The translations under genes were made by a program, and so were the position numbers. The notes beneath the pieces were generated by a model, which made no database searches, was not told where the DNA came from, and saw nothing but the letters and a program-made list of their open reading frames with translations. Source: Blastomussa wellsi (taxonomy: Eukaryota; Cnidaria; Anthozoa; Scleractinia; Plerogyridae). From it: 64,000 bases of DNA. Positions 44,861 to 56,400 of this stretch are shown here, in pieces (within the stretch, counting starts at the first letter, position 1; every line of letters starts with the position of its first letter). The DNA lies in NCBI GenBank assembly GCA_947652115.1, contig OX393562.1:26706407-26770406 (forward strand), written 5' to 3'.

Positions 44861-45050
44861 AATGGCGCGAGCTGTTGGCGGAGAGCGCTCCCTTCGGCCA
44901 CCAGCGCTCGATTCCTGGACCCGGCGTTCTCCGGTTTTCTCCTTCCACGCTTCAAATTCCAATTCGATTGGAAACAGTGGCTAACGAGTCAATTTGCGGA
45001 ATTATAATGCCACATCAAATTCCGATCGATTCAGCCAGGTGTGTCATAAT
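44861..45050 (+). mobile_element. SINE with tRNA-like head
   Basis: A-box region GGCGCGAGCTGTTGGCGGAG and B-box region GCTCGATTCCTGGACCC, followed by a GTTCTCCGGTTTTCTCCTTC tail and ATTCCAATTCGATTGG. The tail resembles the element at 5110-5275. Confidence 0.5.
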
Positions 45051-45059
45051 TTAATTTAC

Positions 45060-47700
45060 TTTTATTAGCAACAAGCATTTAGAAACATGGCCGTCTCTTC
45101 AGAAGGAAAAAAAAGTTGAAGATTTCGACATTGTTCATAAAAAAGGGTCCGGCAATCAGCGTCTTTTTTAAAACAATTAAGAGGATATATGTTTTTCCAT
45201 TGTCATTCACATTGCATGAAACTCAACTTCTGTGGCAAGAACATGCACTTATGGCTTATTCGGAGTGAATTAATTGTACACTAGCAGTTTCTTTCAACGC
45301 TGTAAACTAAGTAGTTACGTACATTATTTTGTAAACTAGTTGTATTTCTGTTTTTCTTCTTTTGTAATTTGCTAACAATAAAATAAATAATTAAAAAAAG
45401 TTTCTTTCAGTTCTAACAAGTGCCTGATTTCTGTTCCCATAACGTGAGGGATTCCTGCTGACAAACAATACAATTACAGTACGTCTCACTGAGTGGCGTA
45501 AATGGATACCGAAAGGGCAACTGAAGAATTCCCGTTTACTTATGATTTGTGTTAAAAAGGGAGCGACAGACGTTTCACATGGCATCGTAACAGTCCTTCT
45601 GGCGTCTGTAGCCGGTTGAAAATCAAAGACGAATACTATTTTTAACGCATAATACACAGGCCTCTAATTTACAAAACTGGCAATTTAACATACCATCGAT
45701 CCGGCTTTTAGGTTACGCCCTAATTATTTGATGCGCGCAGATTATTGGCCGCGCCTGAACGGCAAACAAGTTCGTGTACTGCTTTTTAGTTGACGAAATC
45801 ATACAGTTAAGAATTAAATGGATGAAAAGAAACAGTCAGGATAGATCTTCATCTACAATTAGAATCTACAAAGGGACTTGCAATTTTGCCTATCATTGAC
45901 CGTAGATGCACAAGTTGTAGCCGCAAGTTGAACATATTTCATAACCCGGAGTTGTGCTTATTCAGTGACTATTAGTCCAAGAGGATCAAAAGACGTGTTA
46001 TAAATAGCCCTTTGGCTAGATCGATGTAATTTACTATTTGCTCTTTGTGGCACCTGGGCTGAACTTAATTTTACTGTTTCTCAGAATATTCCCCATACTG
46101 CTTGGATCGAGCCGCCCTATTGACCACGCGCTCTCGCTCGACGCGCCTTCTTTATAGATACCGCTCAGATATTCTCTTAGCGTCTTATCTCGGTTCGATC
46201 GTCGAGAAGAGAATTCTGGAAAAAGTCCATAGTTCATATGACCAAACGGGAAACAAGGCGACTTTGAAGAGCGTCGTTTATCTATCAGTAAGCAATGCTT
46301 GCTTGCTTTGGCAAAACAAACAGACCTAAGAATACAACACAAACAGCAGTAATAAACATTTTAAAACCACTGCTTTGAAAATGTATACGACTAACTATTT
46401 CCCGTTGCTTTAAGACGTTAAGACGCTAAACACGTTGTCTATAGATCTATTGGATAGATCAGAACTTGTAAATTGATTTCATAAATGACCGCGAGTAAGG
46501 ACAATAAGACGAATAGCTTTCCCTTTTAAAAGGGGCTTTGTCACGGGGATTTTTGCCGTTTTTTGGGTCAATTCTGCCAAAATCACTGCTTTGTGCCTGT
46601 TACTGTGCACAAAATGCTCCAACAGACTCACCAAGGTGAATTCAGATGAAAGTTTAGCAGGGAAAGCAGACCATAATAATATTTGGGCGATGTTTCCAAT
46701 GCATAGCTTAAGACTTTGAAAAAAATTGGCAAAGTTTTTCAAATTACAATCCATTTCCATCCTCGTCATCTGTGACAGCATAACAGAATCAATACGGTTT
46801 CAATATAGTACTATAGTCTTCGACAACAAAATTAGACCGTTATTATTAGGTTTTCCTTGTTGCATCGACACTTATTCGACAGTTTTAAGTATTTTAAAAA
46901 TTCCCTTTAACAGCGTGAAAATGCCCCTTGTTGGCAAGACAAACTATCTCAATCCTCCAAACCGAATTATCTTCGTGAAATGATTATTTTTTACAATGGA
47001 TTAAAAGTCACCTGAAACGACACTGGAAATAATTGATGTTTCACTAATTGGAGGTTTAGCCCTGGCAAACGTTCTTCGTTTAATTAATTTATCATTTTAT
47101 TCATAATTTTTTTTGCTCTGGCAATCGTTTTCTTCTTTATAATCACTTTTCTACACTTAAGTAGCAAACAAACTGATAGGGATCTCCCAAGGTCTGTCTA
47201 CCTATCCCAGGAGGAAAATTTGTGGGTTAGCGGTAGCTGTACCTTAGAGTAAATTTTTTTACTGTACTTTTCATCTTTTATTTTGGTACAATTTTGCAGT
47301 CGCTGTTTTAACCTCAATTTGTGGGTCGAACGCAGCTCTTTATAAGGTCTCATAGTATTGGCTGAAAAAATGATGAACAAACAAAAGTAACAATGCACCC
47401 TAGCCCTAAAACAATAGAGCTGCGTGCTATTAAGATCCAATGAAATTTGAATTTTTCCGCGGTTTGAAAATTAGCGGAAAAATATTCTCTCGTCGGTATG
47501 AACTATCAAGGGACTCTCGGGAGAGTATATTAGGAGTGGTCGTATGCAAATTCATCCTCTTGGTGTTCTCTGGAGGCGACTCGCTTTTATTTTTTATTTT
47601 ATAGATTTTATTTTATTTTATATATTTACATTCTTTTGTTTTTCAGATTCAGTTCTTGATGATTTCTTGCATAATAAGTTAGTTATTATCGGGGCAATTT
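45060..47700. other. Intergenic DNA, no gene seen
   Basis: AT-rich sequence. Frames at 45391-45657, 46034-46342 and 46479-46781 lack any recognisable domain and overlap each other on both strands. Confidence 0.4.
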
Positions 47701-47711
47701 GCGCCCGTCTA

Positions 47712-48165
47712 TATTGGGACTATCTGAGCCCAGAACTCCTAGGTGTTTTTTACACTAAGTGGGACCGTCTGTGCCTAAGTTATTTGGGGGTGATTTTTCC
47801 ACCCGAGTGGGACCATCTGTGCCCAAGATATTTTAGGGTGATTTTTTTTTTTCAACCCGAGTGGGACCATCTGTGCCCAAGTTATTTAGGGGTGATTTTT
47901 TCCACCCGAGTGGGACCACCTGCGCCCAAGATATTTAGGGGTAATTTTTTCACCTGAACGGGACCATCTGTGCCCGAGATGTTTAGGGGTGATTTTTCAC
48001 CCAAGTCGGTCCATCTGTGCCGGAGATATCTAAGGATGGTTTTTCCACCTAAGTCGGACCATGCTCGTGATAATTAGGGATGATTTTTTCACCTTAATGG
48101 GATCGTTTTTTACCTAAGACCATCTGTGCCCTGAGATATTTATAGGGATGCCTTTTATCAGCCGT
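47712..48165 (+). repeat. Minisatellite upstream of the tyrosine recombinase
   Basis: About eight imperfect units of roughly 50-57 bp, each with GGGACCATCTGTGCCCAAG, then ATATTTAGGGGTGATTTTTT and CCACCCGAGT. Units decay towards the right end. The open frame crossing it (47544-47957) just reflects the repeat. Confidence 0.8.
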
Positions 48166-48337
48166 GTGGCTTTGGACTATCTGTGACCAAAATGTAGATT
48201 TTACCTGGAAGCAACTTTTATTGTGGAGAGGTTATTTTTCATTGCTGTTTGTTTGCTTTTGTTCCTATATGCTTTATTTTTGATTGGTCGCTTTTTGCCT
48301 GTTTGTCGGTTCTTTTCTTAATTTTCCTTTTTTCCAG

Positions 48338-49338
48338 ATGTGTTCCAGTCTGAGATGTGGTGTGAATTCTTTGCCGCATTCCCTGATGATCTGCAGCCAT
48401 TGGCTAGCCGCGTCCAGGAAACAGTGCTTGCATCGAAAGCGGAAGGCACCATTCGCACTTATTTGGCTGAGTTTAAGCGCTGGAAGCTTTGGGCTTCATC
48501 TAACTGTCTTCGCCACTTGCCTGCCAATTCGTTTCATGTTGCGGCCTACTTGCAGTGCCTGATTTTTGAAGCTAATTCTCCTTCTCCTGTACTTAATGCT
48601 GTTTACAGTATCGATTGGGCTCAACGCTTGGCCGGTCTGCCGAAGGTCTCTGATCATCCTATTGTTTCTTCCATGGTTAGTGCGTCCCAAAGAATTCTGG
48701 GAAAACCGAAGGCAAAGAAAGAGCCCATCACCAGCGAAATGTTAAAAGCGCTTGTAACTTCAAAGATTTCAGATAAGTCTGCTTCTTTGTCGGATTTGAG
48801 GACAGTAGCTTTATGTCTCTTAGGCTACGCTGGCTTTTTTCGTTTCAGTGAGTTGTGCTCCATAAGAGCTTGTGACATTAAATTTTTTCCTACTTACGTG
48901 TCTATATTTTTAGAATCGTCCAAGACAGACCAATTTCGTGACGGGGCGTGGGTTGCAATCGCGCGGTCGAATCAAGACACTTGCCCCGTTAAGGCGTTGG
49001 AGCAATACATTGCTGCCGCAAAAATTGACCTTGGTGAGGATCTGCCGTTGTTTAGAGCTTTATCGTCTTCTAGATCCACCTCCAAAGTCCGGCGTCAAGG
49101 CTTGAGCTACAGCAGAGCCCGAGAGATCGTTAAGGACGCTTTTAAGGACATAACAGACGTTTCCTGTATAAGTCTTCACAGTCTCAGGGCCGGAGGAGCC
49201 ACCGCTGCCGCTAATGCGGGCATTAATGATCGACTTTTTAAAAGACATGGTCGTTGGTTGAGTGAAAATGCTAAAGATGGTTATGTTAAAGACAATTTTC
49301 AATCCTTACTGTCTGTTTCGAAATCATTAGGAATTTGA
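48338..49338 (+). CDS. Tyrosine recombinase of a mobile element (Crypton/DIRS/Ngaro type)
   Basis: Tyrosine recombinases cut and rejoin DNA through a covalent tyrosine link. The open frame (332 residues counted from 48340) keeps every catalytic residue: R168 in GFFRFSEL, K195 in SSKTDQ, H280 and R283 in LHSLRAGG, H303 in HGRW, and Y315 in KDGYVKD. The N-terminal part (about 18-110) looks like the SAM-like core-binding domain (EGTIRTYLAEFKRW). The first in-frame ATG is at 48355, but a good splice acceptor (TTTTCCTTTTTTCCAG) ends at 48337, so the real N-terminus may come from an upstream exon. No reverse transcriptase or RNase H is seen within several kb, so it is either a Crypton-like DNA element or a solo remnant of a DIRS/Ngaro retroelement. 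Poly(A) signal AATAAA at about 49543. Confidence 0.85.
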
Positions 49339-49359
49339 TAAGACCGAGCCCAGCAGGTC

Positions 49360-49457
49360 GGACAGTACCATCCATGGGGCTGGGGTTTTTTCCTCTCTGT
49401 TACCGCAACGAGCGCGGTGAGGTTTTTTCATCCTGTGGATGCTCGTTGGTACTGTCC
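49360..49457. repeat. Inverted repeat just after the recombinase ORF
   Basis: GGACAGTACCA at 49360-49370 is the exact complement of TGGTACTGTCC at 49447-49457; extra pairing between ATCC and GGAT lies inside. It follows the stop codon by about 20 bases and could be an element end, a recombination site or an RNA hairpin. Confidence 0.6.
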
Positions 49458-49688
49458 TAGTGTACTTTATTATTATTCTAGGCCTTGTTGTTCTTATTAT
49501 CGAATCGCCTTGTATGTTTATGGTCAGCAAGTCAATCAATCAATAAACTGTGCGGCCTCCAGTGAGCGCACGATCGCAATTTTCTTGTGAATGTTTTTTG
49601 GTTCATTTGTTTTTTGCGCACGGGTGTTTAATGGTCAGGGAATTTAGACGAGAGTAGAGGTTCTAGAGAGCTGCGAACTATTTCAATT

Positions 49689-50230
49689 TGTTGATTGCCA
49701 CATTTGTGATCTTTTAGCCTGACGAACGACCGAGTCCAGGGTGTAGTTTCAAAAACCGAATGTTTAATAAGTGCCAGCAACAAGTTATATATACTTCAAA
49801 TTAGCATACCGCTCATACACATTCCACACACACATTCCACGCACATTCCACACGCTTACAGTAACATGCTTACATCCCCCTTTACAAAATGAATACACTG
49901 CAACTGGAAAAGCGAGTTACAAGTAAAAATAGAAAAAACAAGTCAAAGTCCGTTATAACTCTATAATCCTATGACTGAGTGAGTTCATTGAAAGTCAGTG
50001 TCTCATGATAGTCAGGTTACAAAGTCTTGATACTTTGGATTCGGCTTGGACATCCTTCCAGATCTGGTAACATATGGTTGGGACTCTCCACTGGATGATC
50101 CTTGGGGTCTGGTAGGAACTTGGGGTCTGGCAGGAGACCTTGCAGGAGACTGCTGAGGTACAACAGGCACCTCGGTTAACTTGGGCGGCGACTTTACAGG
50201 AGAAGGTGTAGAAAGAGGCACATTCTAACG
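49689..50230 (-). mobile_element. 3' end of a Ty3-like LTR retrotransposon
   Basis: On the minus strand, 50012-50221 encodes a proline-rich tail ending TRSGRMSKPNPKYQDFVT and a stop, like the C-terminus of Ty3-type integrases. It is followed by a polypurine tract (AAAGGGGGA, near 49876) and an LTR starting TGTAAGC at 49874 with an internal TATATATAA and a TTATTAAA signal, ending near 49689. The 5' part of the element is missing. It stops about 100 bases from the ZFC3H1 transcript region. Confidence 0.65.
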
Positions 50231-50328
50231 TAATCCGGATGTTCGTCAAGAGGAGACTGGGACCAAATTTGTTAACTCCTTGTTTCCCCTTGCTAAGGCT
50301 TGTGGGACTACGTTGCAGGGTGTGCAAA
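50231..50328 (+). promoter_or_regulatory. Probable ZFC3H1 promoter region
   Basis: About 100 bases separate the retroelement remnant from the first upstream ATG. No TATA box is visible. The true start site cannot be set from sequence alone. Confidence 0.3.
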
Positions 50329-50388
50329 ATGGCGGCGGAGGAATTCAAGAGGAGTGAAACGAAAGGAGAGTTTAAATTCCAAGTTTAA
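50329..50388 (+). CDS. Upstream ORF of ZFC3H1 (19 codons)
   Basis: ATGGCGGCGGAGG in a strong start context (A at -3, G at +4) opens a 19-codon frame (MAAEEFKRSETKGEFKFQV) that stops at 50386-50388. It lies 21 bases before the main ATG and in the same frame. If it is in the mRNA it would lower initiation at the main start. It could also be an old start of the protein cut off by the stop. Confidence 0.45.
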   Translation: MAAEEFKRSETKGEFKFQV

Positions 50389-50409
50389 TTTACCCCTTTA
50401 AAGGAGGCG

Positions 50410-53400
50410 ATGGCGACGGAAGATGGTGAAGTAGAACTAGAAGATGGCGAAATCAATGATTTAGAGGATGGGGAAATAGACGAAGATGTACTGCTGGCCT
50501 CAGAATCGAATATCAATGTTTTCTCTCGTTCAGAACCTCGCCAACACGATTCATTTCTGCGTGATGAGCACTTGAACGATCATTCCAATGTAGTGAAAAC
50601 CCGAGATTTTGGTTTTCAGGATTCTAGCCCTCCATCTGGCCATTGGGACACGCGACGTGGTTCTTCGCGAGGAAGATTTCCGCGAAGCCGTGCAAGACCA
50701 ACTGCAAGAGGAGGCAGGCCAAGAAAAGGATTTCCCGGAAATGGACGAGAAATGATGGGACGAGGCAAGGCCTTCCTCGCGAAGAGAGGGAGTCCGCGTA
50801 CACGTATCCTTTACTTACTTAATTTATCACTTTATGTGGAAATCGTGGAGATGTCGTTGATTGTTGAATGATGTAGTTGAAATACTGCCGCATGACACCA
50901 TCATCGCTCTATCGCCTGCTTTCAACATGTAAACGTGTTATACAAGTAACCTCACATGATAATTATTTGCAGGGATGTGCTTGTGCATGTGTTTATGGCA
51001 ACTCTGGGTAAATCGGGTTAACTGTGTACTTACAGTACTTTGAAAATTAGTCAAGTCATCAAACTTAATAAATACTGTACTTTAAAATTGATCGATGACA
51101 GAGGAAATAGACCACGTAACTTTCTACAGTGTAAATAGGTGGGCTATATTACGTACCTCCCACCGGACGCAGCCACGAATGATTTAAAATTAAGTCTTAG
51201 TTATAGTGGCAGAGAATAATCTTCCCCAGGAATAGACCTGGCTGGATTCTAGAATACCGGCCACTTATTTGCATGTCATTGAATAAGAATAGTGTCTATT
51301 GTGTTATCCCTTGTTCTACAGAAGGTCGCAGCACACTTGCACATGTAATTGAAGCGCGAAAGTGAGTGTGAAGCAGGAATGTGAGCACAAAGTACAAGAG
51401 TCGTTCAGGGTGGGGGCTACTGCCAAAGTGAACGACTTTGAGAAATTGTACTTGTAGATCATTCTAAAACTTGGCAAGCTCTTTCCAGCAGTGTTAAAGG
51501 GTCCGTTGAGAAATACATAGCATCTTTCACACAGGAGTAACGTTCTTTTTGTAAGGATTTTTAGCTTAGAGTGTTCATTCTGCTGAACCAATGTGCGTGA
51601 AGGGACAATTGAACAGCTTGGACCACAGTCTGTGTTATGTGTTCTTCTCAGATTATTATTGTTTTGGAAATACGTACTGGCAATTGAAGAGATGCCAAAC
51701 TTTGAAGAAACTTTTGCCCTGTTTTTAATTATTTCTTAACGAAAGGTCAATATATACAGCCTTTCTTCAAAGACCCAATCTACCACATCCCCTTTCTGAT
51801 GAAAGACCAAGATCTCCATATCTTGATAAAAGATTGCCTATACTTGTATATCCTGAGAATGAAAAAGCAAGGTTGCCTTATTCTCAACCTGAGATTCGAT
51901 CATATTTTACGCACTTTGAAGAAAGGCGGCAGGGTTATTCCGATACTGATCGGCCAAGACTCCCGCCTCCAGCATCCTTTGATCGGGAGAGAATACCTCT
52001 TATGGAGTTGGATGAGAAGTCACGGCCATCTCGTAATGAAACGACAAATTCGGCTCCTGTGGTACCTGATGAACAACCTAGAAGATTGCCATCTCCTTTG
52101 GATGAAGAAGAAGTTGATGATTACAGGATCTTACTGCAGCGACATCGCCTTATTCAGCAACAACTCGCTGCGCTGGAGAATCAAGAAAATTCAACTTTAG
52201 GTGATGATAATATTATAGATGACACTTTTATCGATATTCCTGTTGAGGATGCACGACCTGATTTATTGCTTGAAAATCCTACAAACTTGCAAAATTTCAG
52301 GCATCAACTTGAACAAACCAATCAGTTAGACAATAGGAGATGGGGTGGTTTAAACTCTTATGACGATACAGATACAGCAAACATTGTTGATGAAGTTTAT
52401 GATTTGGCTAAAAGAAATGAAATATTGGAGAATGAAATGTCAGGTGAAACAGCAACACCAAAACAATTCTTGCCATTTAAAATTAAACCACGCTATAGCA
52501 ATGTTCCATCTGTCAAAGAATTAAGCCAAAAAGATCTGGAGCAAAGGAAAACAAAGCAACAAAGTGGGACTGTTGCTGAGGGTAATGGTTTGAAAAATAG
52601 TCAAACTCTGCCACAGAAGAGAGGCAAGAGAAATCGCAGAAAAAGAAAAAGAAAGTTGTCACAAAATGCAAGTCAAAGTAGCATAAACAGTCGACTGGAG
52701 AGCACTGCCAGATCCAACCAAGGCTCGCATGTGGATCCACACAATGAGTTGGAGGCAAGGCTTTTGCACTTGTCTCAAGAAGGAAGTTCTGTTGCAGTAA
52801 AACCACACAGGTATGATGTGTTGAGGTTACATTTCAAACAGTATTAAGCCTGGTTTTCACATGTCAGGAAATTCCCTCATGATCGGGAATTCCACTGTTT
52901 CCTGACTGTCCCAGATTTTTCTGACTAATGAAAACTGGAAATCGTAATTATCCCTGATCGACTGGGATGGTCAGCAACAAATGGAGAAAGTCGGGAGAAT
53001 TTTTATTTTCCTGATGTATCCCATATTTCTGCGATGGTCGATGATCACTCCCGACATGCATGTATGAAAACTGAAAAATGCACTGTTGGAGACACTGACG
53101 ATAGTTTTAGCTTGTCACTAATCCTCAAGCTTCATTTTAATTGCTTTTCACCAGTCCCAAATTCTGAATGTTGGGAGAATCTGCAACAGTACGTCAAGCA
53201 ATGTGGGACAGTCAGGAAACAGTGAAATCTGTAATCATCTGGCTGGATTTTCAGACCTGAAAACCAGCCTTTACTACAATGTAGTCTATAAAACTGTTTG
53301 CATGCACCTTGAAAGTCCTTGAATCCCAGAATAAAAATTCAAGGCCTTAAAAGTCCTTGAAAATTGCAGTCAGTGCTGGAAAGTCCCTGAAATTTGTAGC

Positions 53401-56400
53401 TAATTTCAATCAACCTAGACTTCTACTTGTCTGGTAGGCACATATGAGCAGCTGATTAACGCTGGATTTTGTAGTGCTTGGAGGCCTTGAAAAATGGAAA
53501 AATATGTGTTCTTGAAAAGTTCTTGAATTTTTAGTCCAAAAAGGTATGAACCCCGCTTTAAGAAGCTAACAGGTATTTCCATTATATCTAGACCATAACC
53601 ATCCTCTGAGACCAGGGGGTGAAAGTTTACAAGAAAAGGCAAAAGTGTCCCTGGGATGCTACGCTTAATATACATGTACATGTAACAACTTGTTGCATGA
53701 CCCATTCGAATGCTTGCCTCTGATTTTAAAAATATTGTGAAATTAAAGTGTCATGAAAAATAAGTGCCATGAACATAAGATGACGTGAAAATTAAGTGAC
53801 TACCATTGCATCATTACTGTAAAATTAATTCTTACCCAATTTCCAGCTTTGGGTGTACGCATATGTTTTCAGACTGTTTCCGCCTCAACATTATTAACCT
53901 GCTTTGAACATGAACTGTTTTGCTGTTACTGTTGACGTAATAAGCTTGTTTTGTTATTGCGAGTACTGATTACTGAGTATCATTTCTGTATAGTGAGGAT
54001 ATTGACAAAAAGCGAGAGAGACGTGAGAAGCTACGACAGTGGCAAGAACAAATGAAGAAAAACAAACTTTCTGAACCGAGAAATCAACAAATAAACAAAG
54101 CACAAGGTAAAAAGAAGTTATCAAAAGCAACCAAAGCTGACAAGAGAAAATCTAGCTTGCAAAGTTTGAAGTCAGATGAAGGCCAGAGGGCAGGAGACAG
54201 AGATCTACACAGAAGGACAAATTCTGCCAAGTTTGAAAGTGATGACTACTTTGAGATACCAATGGAAGTAGAGAGTGATTCAACAGGTGATTGTTAAACT
54301 AATGTATGTACAGTCAATAGCTCTGCAACCAATACGTTTTACTGTTCAAGCATTTGTTTGGGTTAATGAACGGTTTTCACTCACATGACATGCAGCCATA
54401 TTGATTCCTGGATGATTAGTTTGGTATGCCAATATACATGTATGGCTGCTGTTCCTTTGTTTTGCAACACCAACATGGCTGCTGACACTGGTGTCAGCTA
54501 CTACTAATAATTTTGTGTAAATTCTTGTTTTTAGTAATAACTATGTATTTTGCACTGAGGCAGTAGTGCTCAAAATTATCGGTTGCCCGGTTGCCCGAGA
54601 CAACTAAAACTTCATTCGGGCAACCAGGTTTTAGAACAAATAAAGGGCTGGTTGCTCAAGATTGTCTGGCATTTGCCATAAGGACAACCTGGATTTTTTT
54701 CTAATTTTGAGCAGTGCTGATCATGAGGACCAAACTACAGGTTGCTGGTAATTATTTTTACCCAATAAAGGTATTTATTCATTATTTATTATTACAGATA
54801 ACTGCATTTCCTCCCATTCCTGGTGTAACAGCATGTTATGCTCCCAAGTTCCAAGTGACCCTGATATGCATGACTGCTGTGAATTGCCACTGACCAACAA
54901 TAGAGAGTAGCTTACATGTTAAACTCTGCTTCTCTGTACATCCTATTTAGATGGTCCAGCCCTTCCATTGATAGATGAGCCAGTGGAAGATTTCCCTCCA
55001 CCACCACCTCCATTAACTGGTGCCGATTCAGGTGAATACCTACCCATGCATGATAATTACATGACGATATGAAGCTGTTAAAATAATGCAGTTTGACCAG
55101 GTTCATAACAAAGAGTACCTGATACATCTGGTCAGTGGTATCCATACTGTTGTGCAGGTTCAATGTACGGCACTCCCCCTTTGTCGGTAAGACAAGCTAA
55201 GAACATCAATTGACACTTATAAGCATTCAGTCAAGACTTATTTGTTTTCCAAGGCTTTTGTTAAGATTTTTTCAATTCTTTGAAGAGTTTCTTTTGAATT
55301 CTTAAAAGATAAGCTGTACATGTAGGTAGTTTTATTATCAATCTGTAATTATTTGTAAGACTTCAACTGTTATATATATATTAATTGAAGTGCTGCATGC
55401 TTTTGGTTATTCTTATAAAAATAGTGCAATTGTACTAGCCTGTATGAGTGTGCAATCTCTTGTGCATTTGTTTTGAGTTTTTATTAGCAGTTTTCAGCAC
55501 AACATCCACCCATTATTTGGTGGAAATAAGTTGCAGATAAATCCTTTCCTTTATGTACTCTTGACACTGAGTACATGCGTGGAATCCCGTCATCTTGAAT
55601 TCCAAGAAAAGCAAAAACTGCTTTGGGAAATGGGGATTTCAAAACTTTGGGTGTAAAGTTACTGTAACAGTGTTTGGTTCAAGGTGTCAAGAGGACTGAG
55701 AAATCAGGATTCCACTTGACGTTATAATCAGTATATCATAACACAGATTTTCTACCTAACATCATGTTAGACAATACAGATACATGTTCAACACACTATT
55801 TGCGACAAGTACATTTTTCTATGCATGCCAGCAATGTAACTTCACTTTTTTGTCCTCTAACAGCAACTTCTATTTATGTGGATCCTGTAAGGGTAAGCGC
55901 TCACAGTATTAGAAATGAAAAGATTGAATTAAGAAAGCAGATATCTCTTTCAAAAATAGCAATGGAGAAATTAAAGTCTGTGAATTTCAGTTTGCGCATT
56001 ATTATTATTTATTATGTCCAGCAAGTGAACATACATTCCTATAGTGCTGTTCAAGATTTTTAATTCAATTTACATTAGATTGCTTTCTTTTCAATCATTT
56101 ACTGTACCTGCAAATCCCACTAGTGCCTAGTCCCCTCTTAGCACTCATTCATGTTGACTGTTATTTACATTTTTTGTTCAAATGCTGCATATGATGTGCA
56201 CATACACTGTCAGTAACAAATTGTAATAAGAGAAAGATAATTAAAAAAAAAACACTTCTGAACATTTTACAAAAGTTTGGCTCATATGCCCTCAAAACTG
56301 TAGAAAGCCACCTTAAGCAGGTTTTTTTTTATTAAAGGGCAGTTATGTTGTAACTTTTAGTTTACTGGTAGATATATTTTTTTATTTTATGTCCATGTTA

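Noticed and set aside
47544..47957. 137-codon ORF with repeated DHLCP-type motifs as a repeat protein
   Set aside because: It is a frame through the minisatellite; other frames are equally open in part and there is no start context or domain.
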